A stretch of 64,000 nucleotides of DNA from Verrucomicrobiota bacterium (GCA_016871715.1 VHCO01000006.1:1-64000), one strand, 5' to 3'. Shown: positions 15,603 through 24,436, counted from the stretch's first letter. Notes: generated by a model not told the origin, from the sequence alone. Translations and numbers: made by a program.

Positions 15603-15683
15603 TTACGGGACCAACACGACCCGATAAAGCCTGGTTCCGTTCACCTTCACCGTTGACTGGACCTCGACAAAGACCTGGGGCGG
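15603..15683 (-). pseudogene. Possible C-terminal remnant of a secreted protein
   Basis: Minus strand reads VFVEVQSTVKVNGTRLYRVV then LVP and stop TAA (15603-15605). The NGTRLYRVVLVP ending resembles C termini of large verrucomicrobial surface proteins, but an in-frame stop lies just upstream. The remainder of 15171-15712 shows nothing identifiable. Confidence 0.3.
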
Positions 15684-15712
15684 CTAGGTGAGGAGCAAGG
15701 TGACCAGCGCGG

Positions 15713-16843
15713 CTAGTCCGCTTTTCCTGAAGGCCTTGCGCCGGCAGTTCGCCGCGCGAGCCAGAGGTCGATCGGCTTGTTCACGCCGGTGGGGCGGAAA
15801 GGAAGGGTGACCTGAGCACCCAGAGCCGCGGAGTGATAGCCAGCGTACAGGGCCTCTTGGACCAGGCGGCCGTCTTCGCCAGTGGCTTGAGGCGTTTCCT
15901 TGCCGCGCACGCACCGGGCGAAGTGATGCATCTCCTGCGGGAACCCGTAGTTCCAAAGTTCCTCGAAGACGGGCCAAGACCAGCCCTGGGTGCTGGGGGC
16001 TTTCTCGACGGAGTAGCCGTAGCCGTACTCGCTGAAGGTGGGCAAGGCGTTGCCCATGTGCAGATCGGCATAGGTGACGCCGCCTTCGCCGTAGACCTCG
16101 ATGCGGTCTTCCATCCCGCCACGACGCGCCCAACTGTTCTCGACCACACCCTTGGCGCCATTTGCGAATTCGAGGATGCAGAGGCTGTCATCCTCGCCTT
16201 GGGTTTTCTCCCCGTGAACATAGGTGCCCATATGGCAGAGCACCCGATCGAGTTTGGGCCGGCCCAGGAACCAGTAACAGAACGCGATGCCGTGACAGCC
16301 CATGTCCATGAACACCCCGCCGCCCGAACGGTCCACGTCCCAGAACCAGGGGGCATGGGGCCCGAAGTGTTTCTCGGCCTGCTTGACCAGGTAGACCTTG
16401 CCGAAGGCGCCCTCGTCGGCCATGCGTTTGGCTTTGACGTACTTGGGCGTGAAGAACAGCTCCTCGGCGTAGAGCAAGAGCACGCCCTGGCGCCGGCAGG
16501 TGTCGATCATCAGGTCGGCCTCTTCGAGCGTGAGGCAGAGCGGTTTCTCGCACACGATGTGTTTGCCGGCCCGGGCAGCGTCCAGCGTCATTTGGCAATG
16601 GAAGGAATTGGGCGCGGCGATGGTGATCAGCTCGAGGTCGGGTTCGGCGAGCATCTGCCGGTAATCGGTGAACCAGCGGGGGATTTGGTGCTTGCGCGCG
16701 AAGCGCTCGGCGTTGCCGGGCGTGGGCGAAGCCGCCGCCACGACCACCGCTTCGTCGGGCATGAGCCGAAAAGACTCGGCGTGAATGTCAGCCTGGAATT
16801 GCGAACCGATGATGCCGACCTTGACGCGTCCTTCGGGTGTCAT
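15713..16843 (-). CDS. Gfo/Idh/MocA-family oxidoreductase
   Basis: 376 residues. Rossmann NAD(P) site VKVGIIGSQFQADIHAESF at the N terminus, then the conserved CEKPLCLTLEEADLM (family EKP motif, ~101-105) and a C-terminal alpha/beta substrate domain with DRSGGGVFMDMGCHGIAFC, where D and H fit the catalytic G-D-G-H pattern. No signal peptide, so cytoplasmic, unlike the Tat-type paralogue at 35837. Oxidises or epimerises a sugar or cyclitol derivative; the substrate cannot be told. Monocistronic. Confidence 0.88.
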   Translation of the reverse strand: MTPEGRVKVGIIGSQFQADIHAESFRLMPDEAVVVAAASPTPGNAERFARKHQIPRWFTDYRQMLAEPDLELITIAAPNSFHCQMTLDAARAGKHIVCEKPLCLTLEEADLMIDTCRRQGVLLLYAEELFFTPKYVKAKRMADEGAFGKVYLVKQAEKHFGPHAPWFWDVDRSGGGVFMDMGCHGIAFCYWFLGRPKLDRVLCHMGTYVHGEKTQGEDDSLCILEFANGAKGVVENSWARRGGMEDRIEVYGEGGVTYADLHMGNALPTFSEYGYGYSVEKAPSTQGWSWPVFEELWNYGFPQEMHHFARCVRGKETPQATGEDGRLVQEALYAGYHSAALGAQVTLPFRPTGVNKPIDLWLARRTAGARPSGKAD

Positions 16844-16948
16844 GGAAGGAGTTCGATGCGAACTTCTCGATGGGCTGGGGGCAGTGCCGGGGGTACTCGG
16901 CCAGAACCTTCCGCACGGGTGGCCGGCACTCGCCAGCCGGTACGGCTT

Positions 16949-17100
16949 ACTGACGAGAGCTTGGGATAGACGACCGTATGCTGGTAGCAGGGCGCGCAGT
17001 CCTCTGCGCGCCGCAGACTGCTGTGGACACAGGAGGCCCCGGCGCGCAGAGGTCTGCGCGCCCTACCGCCACCCGGTAGTCCGCCTCGGTGACTCATGAG
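16949..17100. repeat. Dispersed palindromic repeat, copy R2
   Basis: Left end ACTGACGAGAGCTTGGGATA, two GGCGCGCAG...CTGCGCGCC palindromes, and right end CCTACCGCC...GGTGACTCATGAG. The right end supplies the TGA stop codon of purC (plus TCA at 17094). Compare 14069-14349 and 23374-23675. Confidence 0.8.
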
Positions 17101-17996
17101 CCAAGCGATTGGCCGGTCAACTGCCGATAAGCCTCGAAGTATTTCTCCTGCGTCTTGGCCACCACCTCGGGCGGCAAGGCCGGCGCCGGGGGCGTCTTGT
17201 CCCAGTCGAGGGTTTCGAGATAGTCGCGGACGAATTGTTTGTCGAAGCTGGGCTGGCTGCGGCCGGGTTGGTATTGGTCGGCGGGCCAGAAGCGCGACGA
17301 ATCGGGCGTGAGCACTTCATCGATCAGGATCAAGGCCCCATCGTGGAGGCCAAATTCGAACTTGGTATCGGCGATGATAATCCCGCGTTCGCGAGCGTAT
17401 TGGCGGGCATGGGTGTACAACGTCAGGCTCAGGTCCCGCACCCGGACGGCGATCTCCTCGCCCACGATCGACGCCGCTTGCGCGAAGGGGATGTTCTCGT
17501 CGTGGCCGGTCTCGGCCTTGGTGGCCGGGGTAAACACCGGTTCCGGCAGCTCTTGAGATTCCTTGAGGCCTGCGGGTAGCGCGATGCCGCAGACGGTCTG
17601 GCCGGCGCGGTATTCCTTCCACCCCGACCCGGCCAGGTAGCCGCGCACGACGCACTCGATGGCCAAGGGTTGGGCCTTCTTAACGACCATGCTTCGGCCG
17701 GCCAGCACCTCGGCGTGCGGCTGTAGCGCTGGCGGCAGCGCGTCGTCCACTTTCGCCAACAGATGGTTGGGCGCTAGGTTGGCGAACTTGGCGAACCAGA
17801 AGTGGGACAGCCGCGTCAGGACCTCGCCTTTGCGGGGGATGCCGTTGGGCATGATGCAGTCGAACGCCGAGATCCGGTCGGTCGCGACCATCAACAGGCG
17901 GTCGCCTAGGTCGAACACCTCGCGAACCTTTCCGCTCTTGAGCTTGCGGATACCGGGTAGGTCAAGTTTGAGCACGGGCACTGGCGCGTTTGACAT
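17094..17996 (-). CDS. purC: Phosphoribosylaminoimidazole-succinocarboxamide synthase
   Basis: 300 residues, the longer SAICAR synthetase type. Converts CAIR, aspartate and ATP to SAICAR in purine synthesis. Visible motifs: KSGKVREVFDLGDRLLMVAT (SGKvRd-YD nucleotide site), DRISAFDCIMPNGIPRKGEV, ECVVRGYLAGSGWKEYRAGQ, GIIIADTKFEFGL and DEVLTPDSSRFWPADQYQPG. All catalytic segments are present. Its last codon and stop lie in repeat R2. A near-consensus promoter sits immediately upstream. Confidence 0.96.
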   Translation of the reverse strand: MSNAPVPVLKLDLPGIRKLKSGKVREVFDLGDRLLMVATDRISAFDCIMPNGIPRKGEVLTRLSHFWFAKFANLAPNHLLAKVDDALPPALQPHAEVLAGRSMVVKKAQPLAIECVVRGYLAGSGWKEYRAGQTVCGIALPAGLKESQELPEPVFTPATKAETGHDENIPFAQAASIVGEEIAVRVRDLSLTLYTHARQYARERGIIIADTKFEFGLHDGALILIDEVLTPDSSRFWPADQYQPGRSQPSFDKQFVRDYLETLDWDKTPPAPALPPEVVAKTQEKYFEAYRQLTGQSLGS

Positions 17997-18002
17997 GCGC
18001 GG

Positions 18003-18030
18003 ATTATGCGGAGGGGCCCTGTCCCGTCAA
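18003..18030 (-). promoter_or_regulatory. Probable purC promoter, nearly leaderless
   Basis: On the minus strand TTGACG (18030-18025), a 16-bp spacer and CATAAT (18008-18003). The -10 ends only 6 nt before the purC ATG, so transcription would begin at or next to the start codon. Confidence 0.5.
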
Positions 18031-18466
18031 ATGAAACGCGCCGACTTGCGGACTTGGGACTTGGGACTTGGGGTTGGCCCTGGGGTCGCTCCTGGTCGGA
18101 GACCACACCTGTAACGGCGCCTGTGTCAACAACTAAATACCTGTTGCGTAGTGCTTGAACGTTCGGCCGTCGTGGAGGGCCGTCGTAGAGGATTCGGGCG
18201 GGCGTCGTGCGCTCGACCGTCGCTGTCCGGTGGCGGTTGGGGGGGCGAAGTTCTGCGGAAGCGAGTGCGGCTTATTGCGGCTTACAGGTTTGGATTGTAG
18301 AGGGATTCCTGAGCGGGCACGCTTGGCGGCGGGTTGGGGCGGTAGTAGAGTGGCGCCTGAATAGACGAGTTGACGTGCCGTCTAACCCGGCACAAAGACC
18401 GACTGGAAAGTCGGTGGCACGTCGGATCGCCCGGTTTTCTAACCCTAACGGGCAATTGACACGAGT
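18031..18466. other. Intergenic region with one copy of the GTGTCAAC motif
   Basis: No gene is recognisable. GTGTCAACAACTAAATACCT at 18123 resembles three motifs at 34518-34733. The rest is unremarkable high-GC sequence. Confidence 0.4.
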
Positions 18467-19120
18467 ATGAGAACGGCAGGAATCGTCAGTTTGGTCAGCC
18501 TCCTGGCCTGGGAAAGCCAGGCACAACTTTTTGGTCCGGAATCGCTTACAGGAGCGGCCCTGGGCGGGTTGGCCGGTGGTGTCATTGGCCATAACAGCGG
18601 GCGGAAGACCGCCGAAGGCGCCGCGATCGGTGCGGGGGCCGGCCTCGTGCTCGGCGCCTTGGTGGGCCAGGAGCGCAGGGAGCGGAGCTACGGCTACGCC
18701 GCTCCGTACCCGGCCCAGGCCGTCCCGGCGCCGGGCTACTACCATTATGACGCGCCTGCGCCTGCGCCTCGACGCCCGAACTACGGCGTCACCGGCGCGG
18801 TGCTGGGGGGAGTGGCGGGAGGCGTGATTGGCCACAATCAAGGCCGTCAGACGGCGGAAGGCGCGGCCATTGGCGCCGGCGCAGGTTTACTGCTGGGCAG
18901 CCTGGCCGAGCGCGACGCGCGTCGACGCGACTCCTGGGCATATTCGCAGGCTGTGCCGGTGCATGTGCAATCACCCGCGCCTGTGGCTTGGGCGCCGGTC
19001 CCGCAAGGTGGCGAAGCGCCCCCCCCGTATGCTGCGCCTTCCCCAGCGCCCCACGCCACCTCGTATGCTCCTGCTCCCGCCGGCCCGATGAGCGGCGCCA
19101 ATGCCCTTTTTGGACGTTAA
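18467..19120 (+). CDS. Exported protein with two glycine-zipper domains
   Basis: 217 residues with a short signal peptide (MRTAGIVSLVSLLAWESQAQ). Two near-identical glycine zippers, about 28-66 (LTGAALGGLAGGVIGHNSGR...AAIGAGAGLVLGALVG) and 107-145 (GAVLGGVAGGVIGHNQGR...AAIGAGAGLLLGSLA), are separated by a Pro/Tyr/Ala linker; a Pro-rich tail follows. Glycine zippers insert into or pack against membranes in outer-membrane lipoproteins and pilus-like proteins. Begins the envelope gene cluster that continues to 22606. Confidence 0.8.
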   Translation: MRTAGIVSLVSLLAWESQAQLFGPESLTGAALGGLAGGVIGHNSGRKTAEGAAIGAGAGLVLGALVGQERRERSYGYAAPYPAQAVPAPGYYHYDAPAPAPRRPNYGVTGAVLGGVAGGVIGHNQGRQTAEGAAIGAGAGLLLGSLAERDARRRDSWAYSQAVPVHVQSPAPVAWAPVPQGGEAPPPYAAPSPAPHATSYAPAPAGPMSGANALFGR

Positions 19121-19159
19121 CTGACCGCGGCGATCCCACCGCGGCTTCCCCTTGCCGAC

Positions 19160-19825
19160 ATGAAGAACCTATTTCTCAACAACTCACGGCCGCTTGCTCT
19201 GGCGGCGCTCGGTTTACTGGTGGCCGGCTGCACGTCGTCCGGCGTAAAGAATCCCTCGGGGATCGGCGTGACGGAAATGCGCGCGGATGAGCGCGGCTTC
19301 GTGGCGGGGACCGGCGTCGAGTCGCAGGACATTGTGGCGGTCACCGACCGGATGGCGCGTAGCATTCTCAACGTGCCCGAGATCGCCAACGCTCAAAACG
19401 CGCCCACGGTGATTCTCTACCCGGTCGAGAACAACACGCGGTTTCCGGTCAACAAAGATCTGTTCCTGTCCCGCATCCGGGCGCAGCTTAACTCGAAGGC
19501 CCAGGGCAAGGTGAGATTCGTAATCCGCTCGGCCGCGGCGCAGGCGGACCCGCGCATGGCGGCGCTCGAGCGGGAGCGCGAGCTCAAGGAGACCGGGCAG
19601 GTCACCGGCGACCCGATGCGCGACACGCCGGGCGTTTCGCAGTTTCGGGGCGCGGACTTCATTTTGACCGGCAAACTCGAGGGCCAAAGCCACCGCAGCG
19701 CGCGGGGCACCAGCGACTACATCCTCTACACGTTCCAATTGGTGGACGTGCGGACCAGCGCGATTGTGTGGGAGGACATGGCGGAGATGAAGAAGCAGGG
19801 CCTCGAAGACGCCGCCTACCGCTGA
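19160..19825 (+). CDS. lpoB: LpoB-like penicillin-binding-protein activator lipoprotein
   Basis: 221 residues with lipobox LVAGC at residues ~21-25. The body fits the LpoB/COG3417 fold: TDRMARSILNVPEI near the start, VILYPVENNTRFPVNKDLFL, RIRAQLNSKAQGKVRFVIRS, GADFILTGKLEGQSHR and the C-terminal YTFQLVDVRTSAIVWEDMAE. In Enterobacteria LpoB anchors in the outer membrane and activates PBP1b through the wall; here the neighbouring YcfL-like gene supports orthology. Partner PBP is not in the window. Confidence 0.85.
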   Translation: MKNLFLNNSRPLALAALGLLVAGCTSSGVKNPSGIGVTEMRADERGFVAGTGVESQDIVAVTDRMARSILNVPEIANAQNAPTVILYPVENNTRFPVNKDLFLSRIRAQLNSKAQGKVRFVIRSAAAQADPRMAALERERELKETGQVTGDPMRDTPGVSQFRGADFILTGKLEGQSHRSARGTSDYILYTFQLVDVRTSAIVWEDMAEMKKQGLEDAAYR

Positions 19826-19839
19826 GGCTCGGCGGGACC

Positions 19840-21000
19840 ATGAAGACGTGGCTCGCCCTCGGCTTCGCGGGAGCGTTGTGTGCCCTGGCTGGGTGCGCGA
19901 CCACGCCGCCGGCGGCGCGTTGGCCGCGGACGGGCGATCCGCTGGTGGACGGTCGGACGGCGATTGCGCAGGGGCCGAGTCGGGATCGGGCGCTGTGGCA
20001 GTACCGGACCGCCGCCACGGCGCTGCGCCGCGGGCAGAGGGCCGAGGCTGCGGCGCTGCTCGACGAGGCGTTGCTGTCCATCGGTGGGATGGTCGGGCGC
20101 GACAAGGATGCGCGCAAAGCGCGCGGGCTGTTTCATGAGGAATCGCGCAAGACGTTTTTGGGCGAGCCTTACGAGCGGGTCATGGCGTACTATTACCGCG
20201 GCATCTTGTACTGGATGGATGGCGAACTCGACAACGCCCGCGCCTGCTTCCGCAGCGGGCAGTTGACCGACAGCGATACGGAGAACCAAGAGTACTCCGC
20301 CGACTACCTCCTGCTCGATTACCTCGAAGGACTAACGACGGCCAAGCTCGGGGGCGACGGTGCGGACAGCCTGAAACGCGCCCTCGCCGCCGCCCGGCTC
20401 TGGCAGCCTCCCGCCTACGATCCGGGGGCCAACGTGGTCGTCTTCGCGGAATACGGGACAGGCCCGACCAAGTACGCCACGGGCGAATACCGCGAGCAGC
20501 TCCGATTTCGCCCGGGCAACTCGGGTGCCGCCTCGGCTCGCCTGCGCGTCGGCAACCAGGTCCTCCGGCTTGAGCCCTACGACGATCTGAATTTCCAGGC
20601 GACCACCCGTGGCGGCCGGGTGATGGACCACATCTTGGGCAACAAGGCCGTGTTCAAGTCCGCCACCGACGCTGTGGGCGATGCGGCCCTGATCAGCGGC
20701 TTGATCCTGGCCCACGGCCGGCAGACGCGCGATGCCGGCCTCGGGTTGGCGGCGGCGGGACTGGTCAGCAAGCTGATCTCGGCGGCCACCACTCCGGCGG
20801 CCGACACGCGCGCCTGGGACAATCTGCCGCAGTACCTGAGTTTCGCCGCCTGCCGTCTGCCGCCCGGCGAGCACGCGGCGACGGTTGAATTCCTCAAAGA
20901 CAGCGCCAGTCAAATTGTGACCTTGACCAAGACGATCGCGATCACGGTGCCGGATCTGACGCGCGACACCGTGGTGTTCGTGAGTGACAAGAACCATTGA
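19840..21000 (+). CDS. COG3014-like outer-membrane lipoprotein
   Basis: 386 residues, signal with lipobox ALAGC (Cys ~19). Residues ~30-190 form helical repeats (ALRRGQRAEAAALLDEALLS, YYYRGILYWMDGELDNARAC), TPR-like. The second half has VVFAEYGTGPTKYATGEYRE, a glycine-rich membrane-like stretch and DTRAWDNLPQYLSFAACRLP. This layout resembles COG3014 proteins, which co-occur with lpoB and ycfL. ATG 19840 lies 14 bp after lpoB and places the signal peptide at the N terminus. Function unknown; envelope assembly is likely by context. Confidence 0.7.
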   Translation: MKTWLALGFAGALCALAGCATTPPAARWPRTGDPLVDGRTAIAQGPSRDRALWQYRTAATALRRGQRAEAAALLDEALLSIGGMVGRDKDARKARGLFHEESRKTFLGEPYERVMAYYYRGILYWMDGELDNARACFRSGQLTDSDTENQEYSADYLLLDYLEGLTTAKLGGDGADSLKRALAAARLWQPPAYDPGANVVVFAEYGTGPTKYATGEYREQLRFRPGNSGAASARLRVGNQVLRLEPYDDLNFQATTRGGRVMDHILGNKAVFKSATDAVGDAALISGLILAHGRQTRDAGLGLAAAGLVSKLISAATTPAADTRAWDNLPQYLSFAACRLPPGEHAATVEFLKDSASQIVTLTKTIAITVPDLTRDTVVFVSDKNH

Positions 21001-21014
21001 TCTACTTTGCATTT

Positions 21015-21482
21015 ATGACGACCAAGCTGCTGTTCCCCCTCGCTGCCGGCGCCTTACTCTGGCTTGCGGCCGGCTGTGTGCCCGTCGCCGAGAAGGTCGA
21101 GGGCGCCACCCGCACCGTCGTGACCGGTCATCCGGGCGGGGCCTATGCTCCGCGGAACCCCACCAAGTACGACCTCGAGAACCGTGCCAAGTTCGTCGCC
21201 CTGGACAAAGGGGTCGAGCGCTCGGTGACCTGCACGGGCTTGTTCGAGCGATTCCTCGAGGATGGGCGGCTCGAGGTCACGGCGAATGTGCGCAACCGGT
21301 TGAACCGGCGCATCCAGGTGCAAATCAACTGCGTCTTCAAGGATGCCCAAGGCGCGCCCACCGGAGACGAGACGCCGTTCGAGACGCTCATACTGACCGA
21401 GAACGCCCAAGAAGGCGTCAAGTTCGTGTCGATCAATACGCAGGCCAAGGGCTACACCATCCGGGTGCGCCAAGCTCGCTAA
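21015..21482 (+). CDS. YcfL-like (DUF1425) lipoprotein
   Basis: 155 residues from ATG 21015; signal with lipobox WLAAGC. The mature part is one beta domain: RSVTCTGLFERFLEDGRLEV, NRLNRRIQVQINCVFKDAQG, FETLILTENAQEGVKFVSIN, typical of DUF1425/YcfL. In E. coli ycfL is adjacent to lpoB, and the same pairing is kept here. The start lies 14 nt after the COG3014-like stop, so the genes are co-transcribed. Confidence 0.8.
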   Translation: MTTKLLFPLAAGALLWLAAGCVPVAEKVEGATRTVVTGHPGGAYAPRNPTKYDLENRAKFVALDKGVERSVTCTGLFERFLEDGRLEVTANVRNRLNRRIQVQINCVFKDAQGAPTGDETPFETLILTENAQEGVKFVSINTQAKGYTIRVRQAR

Positions 21483-21595
21483 GCCGCGCTCGGCTCGCTC
21501 GGCGGCAGCGGCTGCAGGCAGCGGCGCTGCTGGCGCGCGGGCCGGTTGGGCCTGTCCACCCCATCAACCTCAACCCACTTCAAGCACCCTACATC

Positions 21596-22606
21596 ATGAG
21601 AATCACCGTGTCCTTCGGTCCACTGGCAGCGGCGCTGTGCACCGCCACCGTGGCCGCCCCGCCCCAACCGCGGGTCAATCCGCCACCGCAACCCCCGATT
21701 GTCACGACCGCCACCCCACCGACGCCGAGCGCCGTCCGCGAGAGCATCGTGTACAACCAACAAGCCATGGCCACTCGGCCGGTGTTGGTCTCGCCGGAGC
21801 AAGCTCGCTCGGTCATCGACCGGTTCAAGGCGGCCCTGCCCAAACTGGGCAACCCGCGAATCCTCCTCTACATCAATCGCGAGTTGGTCGACGAGCGCTC
21901 CGGCTACAAGCTGGCGTCACAAACGGAGAAGACCGTCGCGACCAAGACCGAGGTCAAGACCGAGACGCAGGCGGATCCAAACGCTCCCAAGCCTGCCGCC
22001 GACAACCCGAATGCCGCGTCGATCTCCGCGGGGGGCAACGTGACCATCGTCGGCGGGGTGCACGCTGGCGCCGGGCTGGCCAGTCCGGGCAAGAGCCAAA
22101 TGGCGGTGGACTCGACCCACACCAAGCGCGACAACACTTGGCGCTACCAGGAGCGGCCCGCCGCCACGCTCGCGGACCAGCAAACCGTCCGTGACCTGGA
22201 ACGGCTCTTCGGCCGGCCCTTGCGCATGGCCGGCGCACGCCTGGCCGACCAGCGCGTGGCCACGCAACTGATCGGCGACGACCCCCTGCGCGTTTTCGGC
22301 CGCGACCAGGCCGCCAAAGACCGCGAGGTCCTGGCACGCGTCGCCGACGTGGTGCTCGAGATCCTCATCAGCTCGCGCAACCTGACGGTGCCGGCGGTCT
22401 CCGGCGACCAAACCTACGCCGTGCCGGACATCCAAGCGACGGCGATCCGCATGCAGGATGCCCAGATCATTGGCCAGGCCACCGCTGCGGACGTCATTGG
22501 CATAGACCGCTACGCCGCGCGCCTCGCCCGCAATTTCGGCGTGCGGGAGATTGCCGAGGCCACCGCGCTGGCGCTCATGGAGGACATGCTCATCGGGCTG
22601 GAATGA
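21596..22606 (+). CDS. Exported protein of unknown function in the LpoB cluster
   Basis: 336 residues, signal-like start MRITVSFGPLAAALCTATVA-AP, Pro-rich segment to ~40, then a compact domain (RPVLVSPEQARSVIDRFKAA, NPRILLYINRELVDERSGYK). A low-complexity stretch follows, with DNPNAASISAGGNVTIVGG. The C-terminal domain (ARVADVVLEILISSRNLTVP, PDIQATAIRMQDAQIIGQAT, YAARLARNFGVREIAEATAL) resembles in layout the curli-assembly-like periplasmic proteins that contribute an LpoB-type fold, but I cannot assign a family. Ends the cluster. Confidence 0.6.
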   Translation: MRITVSFGPLAAALCTATVAAPPQPRVNPPPQPPIVTTATPPTPSAVRESIVYNQQAMATRPVLVSPEQARSVIDRFKAALPKLGNPRILLYINRELVDERSGYKLASQTEKTVATKTEVKTETQADPNAPKPAADNPNAASISAGGNVTIVGGVHAGAGLASPGKSQMAVDSTHTKRDNTWRYQERPAATLADQQTVRDLERLFGRPLRMAGARLADQRVATQLIGDDPLRVFGRDQAAKDREVLARVADVVLEILISSRNLTVPAVSGDQTYAVPDIQATAIRMQDAQIIGQATAADVIGIDRYAARLARNFGVREIAEATALALMEDMLIGLE

Positions 22607-22619
22607 CCGGCTTAAGCTT

Positions 22620-23354
22620 TCAAGCTGGCTTCACGCCTCGGATCATCCCCATCACGCCGCCCAGCACCACCCGCAGTTCGATCCGGTGCATTGGCAAAGA
22701 CCGCACCAGGTCCGCCACGGCCTGTTGCGAGGGGTAGTGGTTGAGGGACTCGAGAATGTATGCGTACGCGTCGGCGTTGCCACAGAGGCAACGGCCCAGC
22801 CACGGCACGACCCAGCGGAGGTAGGCGAAAAACAGAGCGCGCCAGCCGGCGTGATCCGGTTTCCCAAAATCCAAGACCACGATCCGCCCGCCCGGCCGGG
22901 TCACCCGCCACAACTCGCGCAGGCCACCGGCGAAGTCGGCCAAGTTCCGCAGTCCGTAGCTGATGGTGACGCCGTCAAAGCTACCATCGGCAAAGGGCAA
23001 GCGGAGCGCGTCGCCCCGCACCCAGCACGGCTTCGGCCGCCCCCGGTCGGCGGCTGGCTCCCCCTGACTCCTGCGCTGCGCCACCTCGAGCATGGGACCG
23101 CTGAAGTCCACCCCTACCACGGTCGGTCCCCACTGGACCAGGGCGCGCGCCACATCGCCGGTGCCACAACAGACGTCCAGCGCTCGCTGGCCCGGGCCCA
23201 CTGCGGCCCACGCAGCCACCTTGCGCTTCCAGCACCGGTGCAGTCCGAAGCTCTGGAGGTCGTTGACCAGGTCGTAACGGCGGGCGATCGAAGAGAAGAG
23301 ATCCCGCACGTTTGCCGCGCGCGTTGCGCCGGGCTGATAGAACCGATTGGCCAT
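22620..23354 (-). CDS. ubiE: Demethylmenaquinone/ubiquinone methyltransferase
   Basis: 244 residues. Class I SAM methyltransferase of the UbiE/COQ5/MenG family: VRDLFSSIARRYDLVNDLQS, the SAM loop DVCCGTGDVARALVQ, GVDFSGPMLEVA, GDALRLPFADGSFDGVTISY, RPGGRIVVLDFGKPDH and the late LNHYPSQQAVADLVRS. Methylates a demethylmenaquinone or related quinone ring; menaquinone is expected for this phylum. Convergent with the LpoB cluster (14 bp apart). Confidence 0.93.
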   Translation of the reverse strand: MANRFYQPGATRAANVRDLFSSIARRYDLVNDLQSFGLHRCWKRKVAAWAAVGPGQRALDVCCGTGDVARALVQWGPTVVGVDFSGPMLEVAQRRSQGEPAADRGRPKPCWVRGDALRLPFADGSFDGVTISYGLRNLADFAGGLRELWRVTRPGGRIVVLDFGKPDHAGWRALFFAYLRWVVPWLGRCLCGNADAYAYILESLNHYPSQQAVADLVRSLPMHRIELRVVLGGVMGMIRGVKPA

Positions 23355-23373
23355 GTCCCGCTCAGCTTAGCTC

Positions 23374-23675
23374 ACTGATGAGAGCTTGGGATAGACGACA
23401 ATTTGCTGATAGGCGCGCGCCAATCTTGGAGGTCGAAGCTCCCCATGAACTGCCAGCTAGAGGTAGGGCCGGACCGCCGGGCCGGCCGCTCGGGCACGGT
23501 GACCTGCGTTCGTCCGGCGCGCAGCGGAGTGCGCGCCCTACCCCCGGTGACTTTGAGGTAGGGCGGGCCGTCCCAGCACGCCGCCAAGCACAGCCTACGG
23601 CGACAGTCATCGTCCGGCGCGCAGCGGAGTGCGCGCCCTACCGCCGACTTGTAGTCCCTTTCAGTGACTCACGAG
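23374..23675. repeat. Dispersed palindromic repeat, copy R3
   Basis: Longest copy, ~302 bp. Left end ACTGATGAGAGCTTGGGATA, two palindromes GGCGCGCAG-CGGAGTG-CGCGCC near 23516 and 23616, repeated segment GCGCGCCCTACC, right end CAGTGACTCACGAGCG. It lies just upstream of ubiE. The remaining 23676-23953 has no recognisable gene. Confidence 0.8.
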
Positions 23676-23953
23676 CGCTCGTTCTAAGCAGCCACGGGCG
23701 CGCGCCCCCTCGCGGCCCGCTCGGGGCGGCGCTTTGACTTGCGTCCCAAGCCCCCTATAGTTGGGCTCATGGAACGGACCTGCCACCGCACGATGCTGCT
23801 GCGAGCGAGGTGTTGGAAAGCCCAGCACTCGATCCAATCGAGCCCTGCGTCGACTCCCTGCCCATCGGTTAGGTCCACAGGCAACGGTCTCGACCCAGCG
23901 CCCGGGGCGCGGATCTGAAGGACGGCGGCACCCATCCGAACCCCCGAGGCCCG

Positions 23954-24436
23954 ATGCCGTATCCGCCCTTGCCAGCGACCCACCGCCCCGCTCGGCTCAG
24001 CGGTTGGGTATTGGCTGGGGGACTGGTGCTGCTGCTGCTGAGCTTGATCTCCGGCGCGGTCGTCTGGTGGGAGCAAACCGTCCAGAGTCGCCTCGATCCA
24101 CTCGACGCTCCCGCCTCGTTCTCGGTTCGCGGTTGGCTGGTGTTGCACGGTTGGCTGAACCCGTTTCTCTGTGTGCTGTTTGGCTACCTCTGCGTCCAGC
24201 ACGTTCACCCTGGCTGGGAGAGCCGGGCCAGCCGGCTCTCCGGGGCCGCGATGCTGATCGTTTTCGGCGGGTTGATCCTCACTGGGGCGGGCCTCTATTA
24301 CGTTGGCAGCGAGGGTGGACGGACGGTTCTGGTGTGGGCGCACCGGTTACTGGGTGTGTTGTGGCCGCTGGCGTTGGCTGGGCACGGCTGGCAGGGGATC
24401 CGCGCAGCCAAGAGGACCGTGAACCTGAATCCGTAG
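23954..24436 (+). CDS. Four-helix membrane protein, candidate b-type cytochrome or electron carrier
   Basis: 160 residues, four hydrophobic segments at about 18-38, 61-82, 93-116 and 124-145. Histidines sit in or at the ends of helices: His65, His83, His85, His130 and His144, suited to haem b ligation, as in DUF4405/PepSY-like membrane electron carriers that accompany extracytosolic flavoproteins. It lies 360 bp upstream of the porin-FMN protein-ApbE operon. Family not assigned; the redox role is inference. Confidence 0.5.
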   Translation: MPYPPLPATHRPARLSGWVLAGGLVLLLLSLISGAVVWWEQTVQSRLDPLDAPASFSVRGWLVLHGWLNPFLCVLFGYLCVQHVHPGWESRASRLSGAAMLIVFGGLILTGAGLYYVGSEGGRTVLVWAHRLLGVLWPLALAGHGWQGIRAAKRTVNLNP

